Positions 16,635-24,660 of a DNA stretch of 64,000 nt are shown here, piece by piece. The notes under the pieces are model-generated. The model saw only the letters and a list, made by a program, of their open reading frames with translations, searched no databases and was not told where the DNA came from. Every line of letters starts with the position of its first letter. Position 1 is the stretch's first letter. Location: positions 1-64,000 of the forward strand of contig NZ_JBGCCH010000037.1 in NCBI RefSeq assembly GCF_041261205.1. Reading direction: 5' to 3'. The stretch comes from Catenulispora sp. MAP5-51. Lineage in GTDB: Bacteria; Actinomycetota; Actinomycetes; Streptomycetales; Catenulisporaceae. Both the position numbers and the translations under genes were made by a program.

Positions 16635-17755
16635 GACTGCCTCTGTAGTGGCCGGGAGAGAACTCGGGTCGGGGTGAGGTCCAGGGCGGCGACGGTCTCG
16701 GCCGCGATCGCCGGGGCCAGCCGGTAGCCGGAGCCGCCGGCGGCGCCGGCGAAGACCAGGCCGGGCCGCAGCTCGGCGACGACCGGCTCGCGCCGGGGGC
16801 CGTAGGCGTCGCAGAAGACCCGGCCCGAGGTGCACCGGGCCGCCAGGTCCGGGGCGTACCGGCTCAGGACCGCGCGGGCCTGGCCGAGGTCGGAGGGCTC
16901 CAGGACCAGGCCCGCGTCGTCGGGGCTGACGTCCCAGCGGTCGCAGGTGTAGCTGAACAGGAAGTGGCCGCGCTCCGGGAGCGGCAGGAGGAAGGCGTCC
17001 TCGTCGTGCAGGATCGTCATCGGGTCCTGCGGCCCGGGCTGGGCCGCGATGTGCGCCGCGACGATCTTCTTGACCCGCATGCCGAGCGGGGCGAGAAGGC
17101 CGGCCCACGCGCGGTGGCCGATCCACGGCCCCGGGGCCAGGACCACCCGGCGGGCCAGCACCTGGCGGCCCTGGCTCAGGGTGAGCAGGTGCCCGTCGCC
17201 CGAGGAGAGTTCGGCGACCTCGGTGCCTTCCAGGATCTGCACGCGGTCGCGCAGCCCGGCCAGGACGCGGCCGGCGACTCCCTGGACGTCGGCGTACTGG
17301 CATCCGTACACCGGCCAGGTGTCGGTGCCCTCCGGCAGCGACCAGCCGGCGGGCAGGCCGGCCGAACCGGTGGGGGTGCCCAGCCTCAGGTAGGCGGTGG
17401 CGACCGCGGCGGGGTTGGCGGAGGCCACGGTGGCGTCCACCGCCCGGATCGGCAGGTCCAGCTCGCCGGCCAGGCGCTGCCAGGCGTCGTGGGAGTACTC
17501 GGTCAGGGCCCTGACCCGCGCGGTCGCCCCGCGCGGGAAGTGGACGCCGGCCGAGCGCGCCGAGGCGCCCTGGCCGATCATGCCGCGTTCCAGGACGGCG
17601 ACGCTCAGGCCGGGGTCGGCGGCGAGCGCCGAGTGCGCGACGAGCGCCCCGATGACTCCGCCGCCGACGATCGCGAGATCCACCGTGTCGGCCAGGTCCA
17701 CCGTGTCGGCCGTTTCGGCCAGGTCCACCGCGTCCACCGCGTCCACCGCGTCCAC
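16631..17755 (-). CDS. DAO-like FAD oxidase releasing hydrazinoacetic acid
   Basis: A ~374-residue D-amino-acid-oxidase-type flavoprotein. The FAD motif AIVGGGVIGALVAHSAL begins near residue 24, and the C-terminus has the family block FAGAAGGSGYRLAPAIA. In the hydrazinoacetate pathway the N-(carboxymethylamino)lysine made by the fusion enzyme is cleaved oxidatively to hydrazinoacetic acid and 2-aminoadipate semialdehyde by such an oxidase. The first ~20 residues are a VDA/VDT repeat encoded by 9- and 18-nt tandem repeats. The GTG at 17755, two bases after the preceding stop, is tentative. A later GTG in the repeat could be used. Confidence 0.88.
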   Translation of the reverse strand: MDAVDAVDAVDLAETADTVDLADTVDLAIVGGGVIGALVAHSALAADPGLSVAVLERGMIGQGASARSAGVHFPRGATARVRALTEYSHDAWQRLAGELDLPIRAVDATVASANPAAVATAYLRLGTPTGSAGLPAGWSLPEGTDTWPVYGCQYADVQGVAGRVLAGLRDRVQILEGTEVAELSSGDGHLLTLSQGRQVLARRVVLAPGPWIGHRAWAGLLAPLGMRVKKIVAAHIAAQPGPQDPMTILHDEDAFLLPLPERGHFLFSYTCDRWDVSPDDAGLVLEPSDLGQARAVLSRYAPDLAARCTSGRVFCDAYGPRREPVVAELRPGLVFAGAAGGSGYRLAPAIAAETVAALDLTPTRVLSRPLQRQS

Positions 17756-17757
17756 AG
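17679..17757. repeat. Tandem repeats at the 5' end of the FAD-oxidase gene
   Basis: Copies of gtccaccgc (9 nt) and of a longer ccaccgtgtcggccaggt unit run head to tail through the first codons of the oxidase gene. They give a low-complexity V-D-A/V-D-L N-terminus before the FAD-binding fold. Confidence 0.85.
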
Positions 17758-19095
17758 TCAGGACCGCCCGCTCTTGGCCGACCAGTCGATGAACGACATC
17801 GCCAGCTCCGGGGAGCTGTTGCCGCGCAGCCGGTCGGCGATCCGCTGCGCCCGCCACGCGTTCAGGCTCAGGTTCACGTCCGGCAGGCCGCGCTGGCCGC
17901 GCACCGCGTTCTGCATGAAGATGTTCCGGTCCGGCGGGCCGTCCCAGGTGACGGCGAAGTCCTCGTCGACGCGGACCTCGCCGTTCGCGGTCTGGATGCG
18001 GTCCAGCAGCGGCTCCAGGAACGTCTTGGGGGCGGGGCGGAAACCCGTCGCCCACACCACCGCGTCCACCGGGAGGACCTGGTTCTGACCGGTCTCGTCG
18101 TTGTGGCGCAGCGTCAGTTCGTAGAACCCGGCCGAGGTGCGGTCGGCGGCGACCACGGTCCGGTTGGGCAGCAGCCCGAACCGGTGCTCGTCGCGCTCGA
18201 CGAACTGCAGCCGGTACAGGCCCTGGTAGATCGCGCGCAGGGTCGACTCGGAGATGCCGTCCGAGCTCAGCAGGTGCGCCGAGTTGAGCTCGGCGCGCTT
18301 GTCCTCGGAGAGCCGGTAGAAGTAGTCGGAGTACTCCGGCATGTAGAAGTCGTTGGTGAAGGTCGAGTCGTCGATCGGGAAGTAGTTGCGGCGCCGGGAG
18401 ACCCAGGAGACGCAGGCCGGGCGCTCGGTCTCGGACCGCGAGATCAGGTCCAGGAAGGCCTCGGCCCCGGACTGGCCGCCGCCGATCACCGCGACCCGCT
18501 TGCCGGCCAGCCCCTTGGCCTGCCGCAGGAACTGGCTGACGTGGAAGTGGCCGGCGCCCAGGTACGGGGCCGCCAGGTCCGGCACCCAGGGCACGGTGCC
18601 GACGCCCACGGCTATGTTGTCCGCGGTGACCTGCCGGCGGTCGGTGGTGACCCGGAAGACGCCGTCGAACGCGACGTCCCGGACGCTCTCGGAGAAGACC
18701 ACGTTCTCGTTGGTCTGGGCCGCCCAGGCCAGGTAGTTGCGGAACTCGGTGCGCGGCACCGCGGCGAACTGGGCGTTCAGGAAGTGGTACATCCGGCCGT
18801 GCTCGTGCAGGTAGGACATGAACGAGAAGCGGTTGGTCGGATCGGACAGGCTCACCAGGTCCTTGAAGATCGACACCTGGAGCGTCGCGCCGGTGATGAG
18901 CTGGTCGTCGTGCCAGGTGAAGGACGGCTTGCGGTCGAAGAAGAGGTTCGGCTGCCCCCGGTCGCCGTGCAGCAGCGCGGCCAGCGCCAGGTTGGCCGGG
19001 CCCGCGCCGATGCCGACGAGCCGGAGATGGGGCGAGTTCGGGATGGAACCGGAAGCCTTCATTGACTTCGGCACTGACTTCGGTACAGGTCCCAC
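17758..19095 (-). CDS. L-lysine N6-hydroxylase (flavin N-monooxygenase)
   Basis: A 445-residue member of the IucD/SidA/PvdA family. The FAD-binding motif is GIGAGPANLALA, the NADPH motif is GGGQSGAEAF and the C-terminal family block is ATGFRP. It should convert lysine to N6-hydroxylysine, the substrate of the cupin/MetRS fusion. Ornithine is an alternative for the family, but the neighbours point to lysine. The GTG at 19095 has AAGGAG five bases upstream. The N-terminus (VPKSVPKS) is again repetitive at DNA level. Confidence 0.9.
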   Translation of the reverse strand: MGPVPKSVPKSMKASGSIPNSPHLRLVGIGAGPANLALAALLHGDRGQPNLFFDRKPSFTWHDDQLITGATLQVSIFKDLVSLSDPTNRFSFMSYLHEHGRMYHFLNAQFAAVPRTEFRNYLAWAAQTNENVVFSESVRDVAFDGVFRVTTDRRQVTADNIAVGVGTVPWVPDLAAPYLGAGHFHVSQFLRQAKGLAGKRVAVIGGGQSGAEAFLDLISRSETERPACVSWVSRRRNYFPIDDSTFTNDFYMPEYSDYFYRLSEDKRAELNSAHLLSSDGISESTLRAIYQGLYRLQFVERDEHRFGLLPNRTVVAADRTSAGFYELTLRHNDETGQNQVLPVDAVVWATGFRPAPKTFLEPLLDRIQTANGEVRVDEDFAVTWDGPPDRNIFMQNAVRGQRGLPDVNLSLNAWRAQRIADRLRGNSSPELAMSFIDWSAKSGRS

Positions 19096-19113
19096 GTCAA
19101 CTCCTTTCGAGAC

Positions 19114-20256
19114 TCACAGGGCGTCGGCGATCGTCATCTCGATCACTTCGGAGGATCCCTCGTAGATGCGCAGGGAACGGATCTGGCGGTACAGGCGCTC
19201 CACGGCGCTGCCCGCGACGAGGCCGGCGGCCCCGAAGATCTGGACGGCGGCGTCGACGATCTCGCCGGCCGCCTCGGTGCTGTAGAGCTTGGCGGTCGAG
19301 GAGTGCTTGGCGTGCTCCAGCCCGCCGTCGATCGCCCACGCGGCGCGGGCGGTCAGCAGCGAGGCGGCGGAGAGTTTGACGTCCATCTTGGCCAGCGAGG
19401 ATCGGACGAGCTGCAGGTCCGCGAGCCGGCGGCCGTACGCCTTGCGGGTGCGGGCGTGCTCCAGCGCGAGGTCGAAGGCGCGCCGGGCGAAGCCGATCGC
19501 GGCGGCGGCCACGGTCGCCCGCGCCTGTTCCAGGATGTCCAGCGCCACCACGAAGCCCTGGCCGCGTTCGCCCAGCACGGCATCGGCGCCCACGCGGACG
19601 TCGGTGAAGTCCAGCTGCGCCCAGGAGCGCGGGGCGATCGCACCGATCGGCTCGGCCTTGAAGCCGGGAACGCCGGTGTCCACCAGGAACGTGGTCAGCC
19701 CCAGCGGACCGGGCCCGTCCCCGGTGCGGGCCAGGACGACACAGACGTCTGCGATGTCGCCCTGCGCGATCCACGTCTTGGTGCCGTTGAGGACGAAGCC
19801 ATCCCCGTCGGGAACCGCTTCGAGCGCCACGGCGGCCAGATCCGAGCCCGCGCCGGGCTCGGACAGGGCAAGCGCGCCGGCGCTGGTCCCGGCGGCCAGG
19901 CCGGGCAGGTGGCGGCGCTGCTGCTCCTGGCTCCCGTGGCGGACGATGGCCGCGGCCGTGAGCTCCTGGATCGCATAGGCGAAGTCGGCCAGATCCTCGT
20001 GGTAGGCCAGCGCCTGCCGCCGCAGACACAGGGACCTGAGATCGGAGTCGGGCCGGTCGGGGTCCAGGTGCCGCAGCCACCCGGCCCGGCCGAGTTCGGC
20101 GAGCATGGCCCGGCCGGTGGCGCCCGGATCGGCGGCGTCCAGACTCACCCACGCCCCGGCCCGCTCCGCGCACCAGCGCCCGATGTCGTGGGCGAGGGCG
20201 CGGTGCGCGTCGTCGAACAGGGGCAGCGCGAGGACTTCGGGATCGAACGTGGTCAT
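19114..20256 (-). CDS. Acyl-CoA-dehydrogenase-like flavoenzyme
   Basis: A 380-residue ACAD-fold enzyme. The FAD-contacting block is ALSEPGAGSDLAAV and the C-terminal IYEGSSEVIEM contains the catalytic Glu expected in this family. No beta-oxidation genes surround it. In hydrazinoacetate pathways an ACAD-like enzyme oxidises the carrier-bound N-N bond (hydrazine to hydrazone/azo), which fits its place as first gene of this operon. The ATG at 20256 has an AGGAAA site upstream. The gap to the N-hydroxylase is 18 nt. Confidence 0.85.
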   Translation of the reverse strand: MTTFDPEVLALPLFDDAHRALAHDIGRWCAERAGAWVSLDAADPGATGRAMLAELGRAGWLRHLDPDRPDSDLRSLCLRRQALAYHEDLADFAYAIQELTAAAIVRHGSQEQQRRHLPGLAAGTSAGALALSEPGAGSDLAAVALEAVPDGDGFVLNGTKTWIAQGDIADVCVVLARTGDGPGPLGLTTFLVDTGVPGFKAEPIGAIAPRSWAQLDFTDVRVGADAVLGERGQGFVVALDILEQARATVAAAAIGFARRAFDLALEHARTRKAYGRRLADLQLVRSSLAKMDVKLSAASLLTARAAWAIDGGLEHAKHSSTAKLYSTEAAGEIVDAAVQIFGAAGLVAGSAVERLYRQIRSLRIYEGSSEVIEMTIADAL

Positions 20257-20617
20257 GGGGCGGTTTCCTTTGCCAAGACGGTCTGCCGCGTTGGCATGAC
20301 GCTACGGCGCGCTGAGCACCGGGTACGTCCGCGACAAGCGCATCCGTGCGGACACACAGCGGCTACCGCGTCCGCGGCGGCTGCGCATGTCGCTTACGTG
20401 ATCGCCCGTGCCGCCCCGGGGGCGCGAAAACACCGGCGCAAGCCCCCGAGGGCATGATCCCCCCGGCCCCGGTGATCAACGGACGCCCCTGCTGACGTGC
20501 GGCTATCTGCCGCACCGATGGGTGTCATCGCCACGATGCCCCACTGGTTCGTGGACCGTACGGCCCCGGGCTTCTAACTTTTGTGGTGCAGGCATCGACG
20601 AAGATATGGAGCCCAAG
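20257..20617. promoter_or_regulatory. Divergent intergenic region between the two main operons
   Basis: About 360 nt without a gene separate the minus-strand hydrazine operon from the plus-strand glutamate-mutase operon, so it must hold both promoters. I see no clear -35/-10 pair or operator. The LysR-type regulator at 28 kb is the nearest candidate to bind here. That is inference. Confidence 0.5.
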
Positions 20618-21133
20618 ATGACTGACATTGCCGTCCCTCAACGAAAGAGATTTCTTGTCACGAGCGTCTCCTCCGACGCACACATGTGGAATCTGGTCTT
20701 CCTGCAGCTTCTCCTCGAAGAACGCGAAGGCGATGTGATCAACCTCGGCGTCTGCGTGCCGGACGAAGTGATCATCGAAGAATGCCTGAGCAGCCGGCCC
20801 GACGTCGTCGTGGTGAGCACGGTCAACGGCCACGGGCACATCGACGGGCTGCGGCTGATCCGCAAGCTCCGTGCGATTCCGGAACTGGCCGACGTGAAAA
20901 TCGTGATCGGCGGCAAGCTCGGGGTCAAGGGCGCCGAGAATGCGAAGTACGGCGCCGAACTCGTCGCCGAGGGATTCGACGCGGCATTCGAATCCGGCGC
21001 CGGGCTCGCCGATTTCGAGACTTTTCTCGGCTCCATTCGGAGTCAGCCGCGCACCGCGGTTCTGGCCGCGACCGTGCCCGCCGGATCAGAGTTCGTCACC
21101 TCCGGGCTCGTCACCGCCGGCAGCCCGGCATGA
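20618..21133 (+). CDS. Methylaspartate (glutamate) mutase, cobalamin-binding S subunit
   Basis: A 171-residue B12-binding protein. The motif expected as DxHxxG reads SSDAHMWNLVF, so the axial-ligand His is kept but the following Gly is Asn. Downstream, VSTVNGHGH and VIGGKLGVKG match the S-x-L and GG phosphate-loop regions. With the E subunit it should interconvert glutamate and threo-3-methylaspartate. I chose the ATG at 20618 because GGAG lies six bases upstream (an ATG at 20606 is less well placed). The stop overlaps the E-subunit ATG (ATGA). Confidence 0.85.
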   Translation: MTDIAVPQRKRFLVTSVSSDAHMWNLVFLQLLLEEREGDVINLGVCVPDEVIIEECLSSRPDVVVVSTVNGHGHIDGLRLIRKLRAIPELADVKIVIGGKLGVKGAENAKYGAELVAEGFDAAFESGAGLADFETFLGSIRSQPRTAVLAATVPAGSEFVTSGLVTAGSPA

Positions 21134-22512
21134 GCGCCGACATCGTCGCGGCCGGGGCGCCGCAGACCGGGAACCAGAACGCTGTCATACCCGGCACCGT
21201 CATACCCGGCGCCGTCGGAACGAGCAGGACCGTCGAGCCGATCGGACGCTTCTCGAAGTTCGTGAACCAGGCACGGCAGCAGGGGCGCCTGGTCGTCCAG
21301 CCGCGCATGGGGTTCGGCGAGCTCGACCGCATGCAGGCCGGCCTGGAGGCGGTGCGCGCCAGCCGCGCCACGGCCATCGGGACCATCACCGTGGACAGCT
21401 ACACGCGGGTCAACGACCATGACTCGGCCCGGCGCGCGCTGGCCGAGGGCAGCGACCTGAACGGGTTCCCGGTCGTCGCCCACGGCGCGGACAAGGTCCG
21501 CTCCATGATGTCCGGGGTGTCCGGCGACGGGTTCCCCATCCAGTTCCGGCACGGCTCGGCGCTCCCCTACGAGCTCTTCCAGGCTCTGGTCGAGGTCGGG
21601 GCGGACGCCACCGAGGGCGGCCCGGTCTCCTACTGCCTGCCCTACAGCCGGGTTCCGCTGGCCCGGGCGGTCGCCGCGTGGGCCGAGTGCTGCCGGCTGC
21701 TGGCCGACCGGCCCGAGCCGATGCACCTGGAGAGCTTCGGCGGCTGCATGCTCGGCCAGATGTGCCCGCCCAGCCTGCTGATCGCGCTGAGCGTGCTGGA
21801 GGGGATGTTCTTCCGCGAGCACGGCTTGCAGAGCATCTCGGTCAGCTACGCGCAGCAGACACACCCGGAGCAGGACCTGGAGGCCCTGGCCGCACTGCGT
21901 GCGCTGGCCGGCCAGCGGCTCGGGGGCATGGACTGGCACGTCGTCCTCTACACCTACATGGGCGTCTTCCCGCGGACCGCGGTGGGGGCGTTCCGGATCC
22001 TCGAGGACAGCGCACGGCTGGCGGTCCGCAGCGGTACCGAGCGGCTGATCGTGAAAACGCCCGCGGAGGCGCACCGGATCCCGACCGTCGCGGAGAACGT
22101 CGACGCGCTGGAGTTCGCAGCCGCCGTCGCCGAGGACGAGGCCGGGACGTTCGGCGCGACGCCCGTGCCGGTGGCCGACACCGGCATCTACGAGGAAGCC
22201 CGGATGCTCATCGACACCACGCTGGAGTTCGGCGACACCGTCGGCTCGGCGCTGATAACCGCCTTCGCACGCGGCCACCTGGACGTCCCCTACTGCCTGC
22301 ACCTGGACAACGCCAACCGCTCGCGCGCCGACATCGACTCGCGAGGCCGGCTGCGCTGGTCCGACCCCGGCTCGATGCCCCTGCGGGTGAACGCCGGCGG
22401 CGAGCGCGCGCCGAAGACCACCGCCGTCGGGCTGATCGACATGCTCGGCTACAACGAACGCCGCTTCGACCGCGAGCAGCTGGTCGGCGGCCACATCAAG
22501 GGACTGCGATGA
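21130..22512 (+). CDS. Methylaspartate (glutamate) mutase, catalytic E subunit
   Basis: A 460-residue TIM-barrel subunit of the adenosylcobalamin-dependent glutamate mutase. Blocks such as RMGFGELDRMQAGL, FPVVAHGADKVR, QFRHGSALPYELF and ESFGGCMLGQMCPPSLL are typical of GlmE/MutE. The first ~35 residues are a Val-Ile-Pro-Gly repeat before the core. It supplies 3-methylaspartate, a unit known from nonribosomal peptides. It is linked by ATGA overlaps on both sides. Confidence 0.9.
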   Translation: MSADIVAAGAPQTGNQNAVIPGTVIPGAVGTSRTVEPIGRFSKFVNQARQQGRLVVQPRMGFGELDRMQAGLEAVRASRATAIGTITVDSYTRVNDHDSARRALAEGSDLNGFPVVAHGADKVRSMMSGVSGDGFPIQFRHGSALPYELFQALVEVGADATEGGPVSYCLPYSRVPLARAVAAWAECCRLLADRPEPMHLESFGGCMLGQMCPPSLLIALSVLEGMFFREHGLQSISVSYAQQTHPEQDLEALAALRALAGQRLGGMDWHVVLYTYMGVFPRTAVGAFRILEDSARLAVRSGTERLIVKTPAEAHRIPTVAENVDALEFAAAVAEDEAGTFGATPVPVADTGIYEEARMLIDTTLEFGDTVGSALITAFARGHLDVPYCLHLDNANRSRADIDSRGRLRWSDPGSMPLRVNAGGERAPKTTAVGLIDMLGYNERRFDREQLVGGHIKGLR

Positions 22513-23540
22513 GTACCGCGACACTGGCTCGTACCACTACCGGCACCACTACTGACACCACTGCTGACACGACTGCCGGCACCACCGCCGGCACCACCGC
22601 CCGCACCGCCGACACGCTGGCCGCCGTCAGGGCCGCCGGGACCGTTCGCGCCGTGGTCAGCCGCGGCATCCGCGGCCTGTCCAGTCCGGACGCCGACGGA
22701 GTCTGGCGGGGCCTGGACGCCGACGTGGCCCGGGCGGTCGCCGCCGCGGCGCTCGGCGACGCGGACGCGGTCAGCTGGCTCCCGACCGAGCCCGCCGCCC
22801 GGCTCGAGCCGCTCGTGGCCGGCCAGGCGGACGTGGTGACCGCGAACCTGACCTGGACGCTGGGCCGCGAATCAGGGTCCGTACTGTTCGCCGGCGTCAC
22901 CTGTTACGACGGCGAGGGCTTCCTGGTCCGCACGGCCGACGGCATCACCGACCCGGTGCAGCTGGCCGGCCGGAAGGTGGCCACGCAGGCCGGCACCACC
23001 AGCGCGGCCAACCTCGCGGCCTGGTTCGGCGCACGCGGCCTGGCCGTGGAGCCGATCGCCTACCCGACTCCGGCCGAAACGCTGGCCGGCTACGCCTCCG
23101 GCGAGTGCGCGGCCTACGTGCTGGACTGCGTCGCGCTGGCCGGCGAGCGGGCCGCGCTGGAGGAACCGGGCGAGCACCGGATCCTGGACACGACGATCTC
23201 CCGCGAGCCGATGGGCCTGGCGGTCCGCGACGACGATCCGGTGTGGTTCCGGCTGTGCCGCTGGGTGCTACAGCTCCTGGTCGCCGCCGAGCACGCCGCC
23301 GACCAGGCCGCCCCCGACGGCCGCCAGGCCGCCCTGGACGCGGTCGCGCAGGCCGCGGGCCGGCACGGGCCGCAGCTCGGGGTCGACGAGCAGTGGGCGG
23401 CCCGAATCCTGGACTCGGTCGGCACCTACGGCGACATCTACGCCCGCAACCTCGGCCCGTCGTCCGGCCTGGACGTGCCGCGAGGGCTGAACGCCCTGTG
23501 GACGCACGGCGGCCTGCACTACCCCATGCCGGTGCACTGA
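22509..23540 (+). CDS. AapJ-like amino-acid-binding protein without signal peptide
   Basis: A 343-residue periplasmic-binding-protein-type fold related to general L-amino-acid-binding proteins (AapJ). Family landmarks are RGLDADVARAVAAA, TANLTWTLGRESG, ATQAGTTSAANLA and GLNALWTHGGLHY. The N-terminus is a Thr-rich repeat, not a hydrophobic signal peptide or lipobox, so the protein looks cytoplasmic. No ABC permease or ATPase is adjacent. It may sense or bind an amino-acid intermediate, or be a repurposed enzyme. It overlaps the mutase E gene by four bases, which ties it to the pathway. Confidence 0.8.
   Translation: MSTATLARTTTGTTTDTTADTTAGTTAGTTARTADTLAAVRAAGTVRAVVSRGIRGLSSPDADGVWRGLDADVARAVAAAALGDADAVSWLPTEPAARLEPLVAGQADVVTANLTWTLGRESGSVLFAGVTCYDGEGFLVRTADGITDPVQLAGRKVATQAGTTSAANLAAWFGARGLAVEPIAYPTPAETLAGYASGECAAYVLDCVALAGERAALEEPGEHRILDTTISREPMGLAVRDDDPVWFRLCRWVLQLLVAAEHAADQAAPDGRQAALDAVAQAAGRHGPQLGVDEQWAARILDSVGTYGDIYARNLGPSSGLDVPRGLNALWTHGGLHYPMPVH
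22526..22610. repeat. Thr-coding microsatellite-like repeat in the binding-protein gene
   Basis: Near-repeats of ggcaccacc/gacaccact run through codons ~7-34, giving a Thr-Thr-rich N-terminus. It belongs to the set of start-proximal repeats seen across this cluster. Confidence 0.8.
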
Positions 23541-23604
23541 CGCACCGCATCGCATCGCACAGACATCAAAGTACTGAACTCAAAGATCTGACAAGGAGCT
23601 TCTC

Positions 23605-24660
23605 ATGTCTCAGCCCGTCTCACCGCCCGCAGCCCAGCAGGAGAGGAAGGGAGCCTTCGAGCTCACCTTCGCGATGATCCTCTCAGGCACCATCGGCGTG
23701 TTCGTCGTGGAGTCCGGGGCCTCGCCCTTCAACGTCGTGTTCTTCCGCTGCGTGTTCGGCGCCATCGCGCTCGGCTCGTACTGCCTGGCCCGCGGCTACT
23801 TCAAGAACCACGGGTTCACGGCCAAGAAGCTGGGGCTGACCGCCCTGGGCGGCATCTTCATCGTCTTCAACTGGGTGCTGCTGTTCTCCTCCTACACCAA
23901 GACCTCGATCTCGGTGGCCACGGTCGTCTACCACACGCAACCCTTCTACGTCGTCCTGCTGGGCGCCGTGCTCTTCCGGGACAAGCTGACCGCCAGCAAG
24001 ATCGGCTGGCTGGTCGTCGCCTTCGCCGGCCTGGTCCTGGTGGCCGGCGTGTCCTCCTCGGACCTCAGCGGGAACAGCACCTACCTGGTGGGCCTGGGAC
24101 AGGCGCTGCTGGCAGCGGTCTTCTACGCCCTGTCCACCGTCATCACCAAGCGCGTGACCGGCGTGCGCCCGCACCTGATCGCCCTGGTCCAGGTCCTGCT
24201 GGGGATCCCGCTGCTGCTGCCCTTCGCCGCCTTCGGCCAGACCGCCGACCTCGGGGCGCGCTGGGGCTGGCTGGTCGGCATCGGCCTGATCCACACCGGC
24301 GTGATGTACGTGCTGATGTACTCCGCCTACCAGAAGCTGCCCACCCCGAAGATCGCGGTGCTGGCCTTCATCTACCCGGCGATGGCGATGGTCATGGACT
24401 GGCTGGTCTTCGGCCACCACGTCTCGGTGGTCCAGGCGCTGGGCATCCCGATGATCGTCACCGCCAGCCTGGGCGTGAACCTCGGGTGGCGCTTCGGGCC
24501 GCGCCGCCGGACCGCTCCGGCCGCCGTCACCACCGCGGCCAACACGGCCAGCACGACCAACACCGCCGCCGCATCCAGCACCACCGCCGAACCGGCCCCG
24601 TCCGTCGAAACCAAGTCCGTCCCGCTGGTCCCCGCCACTTCCACCGGAGGCACCCGATGA
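23605..24660 (+). CDS. EamA/DMT-family transporter
   Basis: A 351-residue membrane protein with about ten hydrophobic helices arranged as two EamA repeats, followed by a ~45-residue Thr/Ala-rich cytoplasmic tail. DMT proteins commonly export amino acids or metabolites. In this operon it could export the product or an amino-acid intermediate. The ATG has AAGGAG upstream, and the stop overlaps the next ATG (ATGA). Confidence 0.85.
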   Translation: MSQPVSPPAAQQERKGAFELTFAMILSGTIGVFVVESGASPFNVVFFRCVFGAIALGSYCLARGYFKNHGFTAKKLGLTALGGIFIVFNWVLLFSSYTKTSISVATVVYHTQPFYVVLLGAVLFRDKLTASKIGWLVVAFAGLVLVAGVSSSDLSGNSTYLVGLGQALLAAVFYALSTVITKRVTGVRPHLIALVQVLLGIPLLLPFAAFGQTADLGARWGWLVGIGLIHTGVMYVLMYSAYQKLPTPKIAVLAFIYPAMAMVMDWLVFGHHVSVVQALGIPMIVTASLGVNLGWRFGPRRRTAPAAVTTAANTASTTNTAAASSTTAEPAPSVETKSVPLVPATSTGGTR

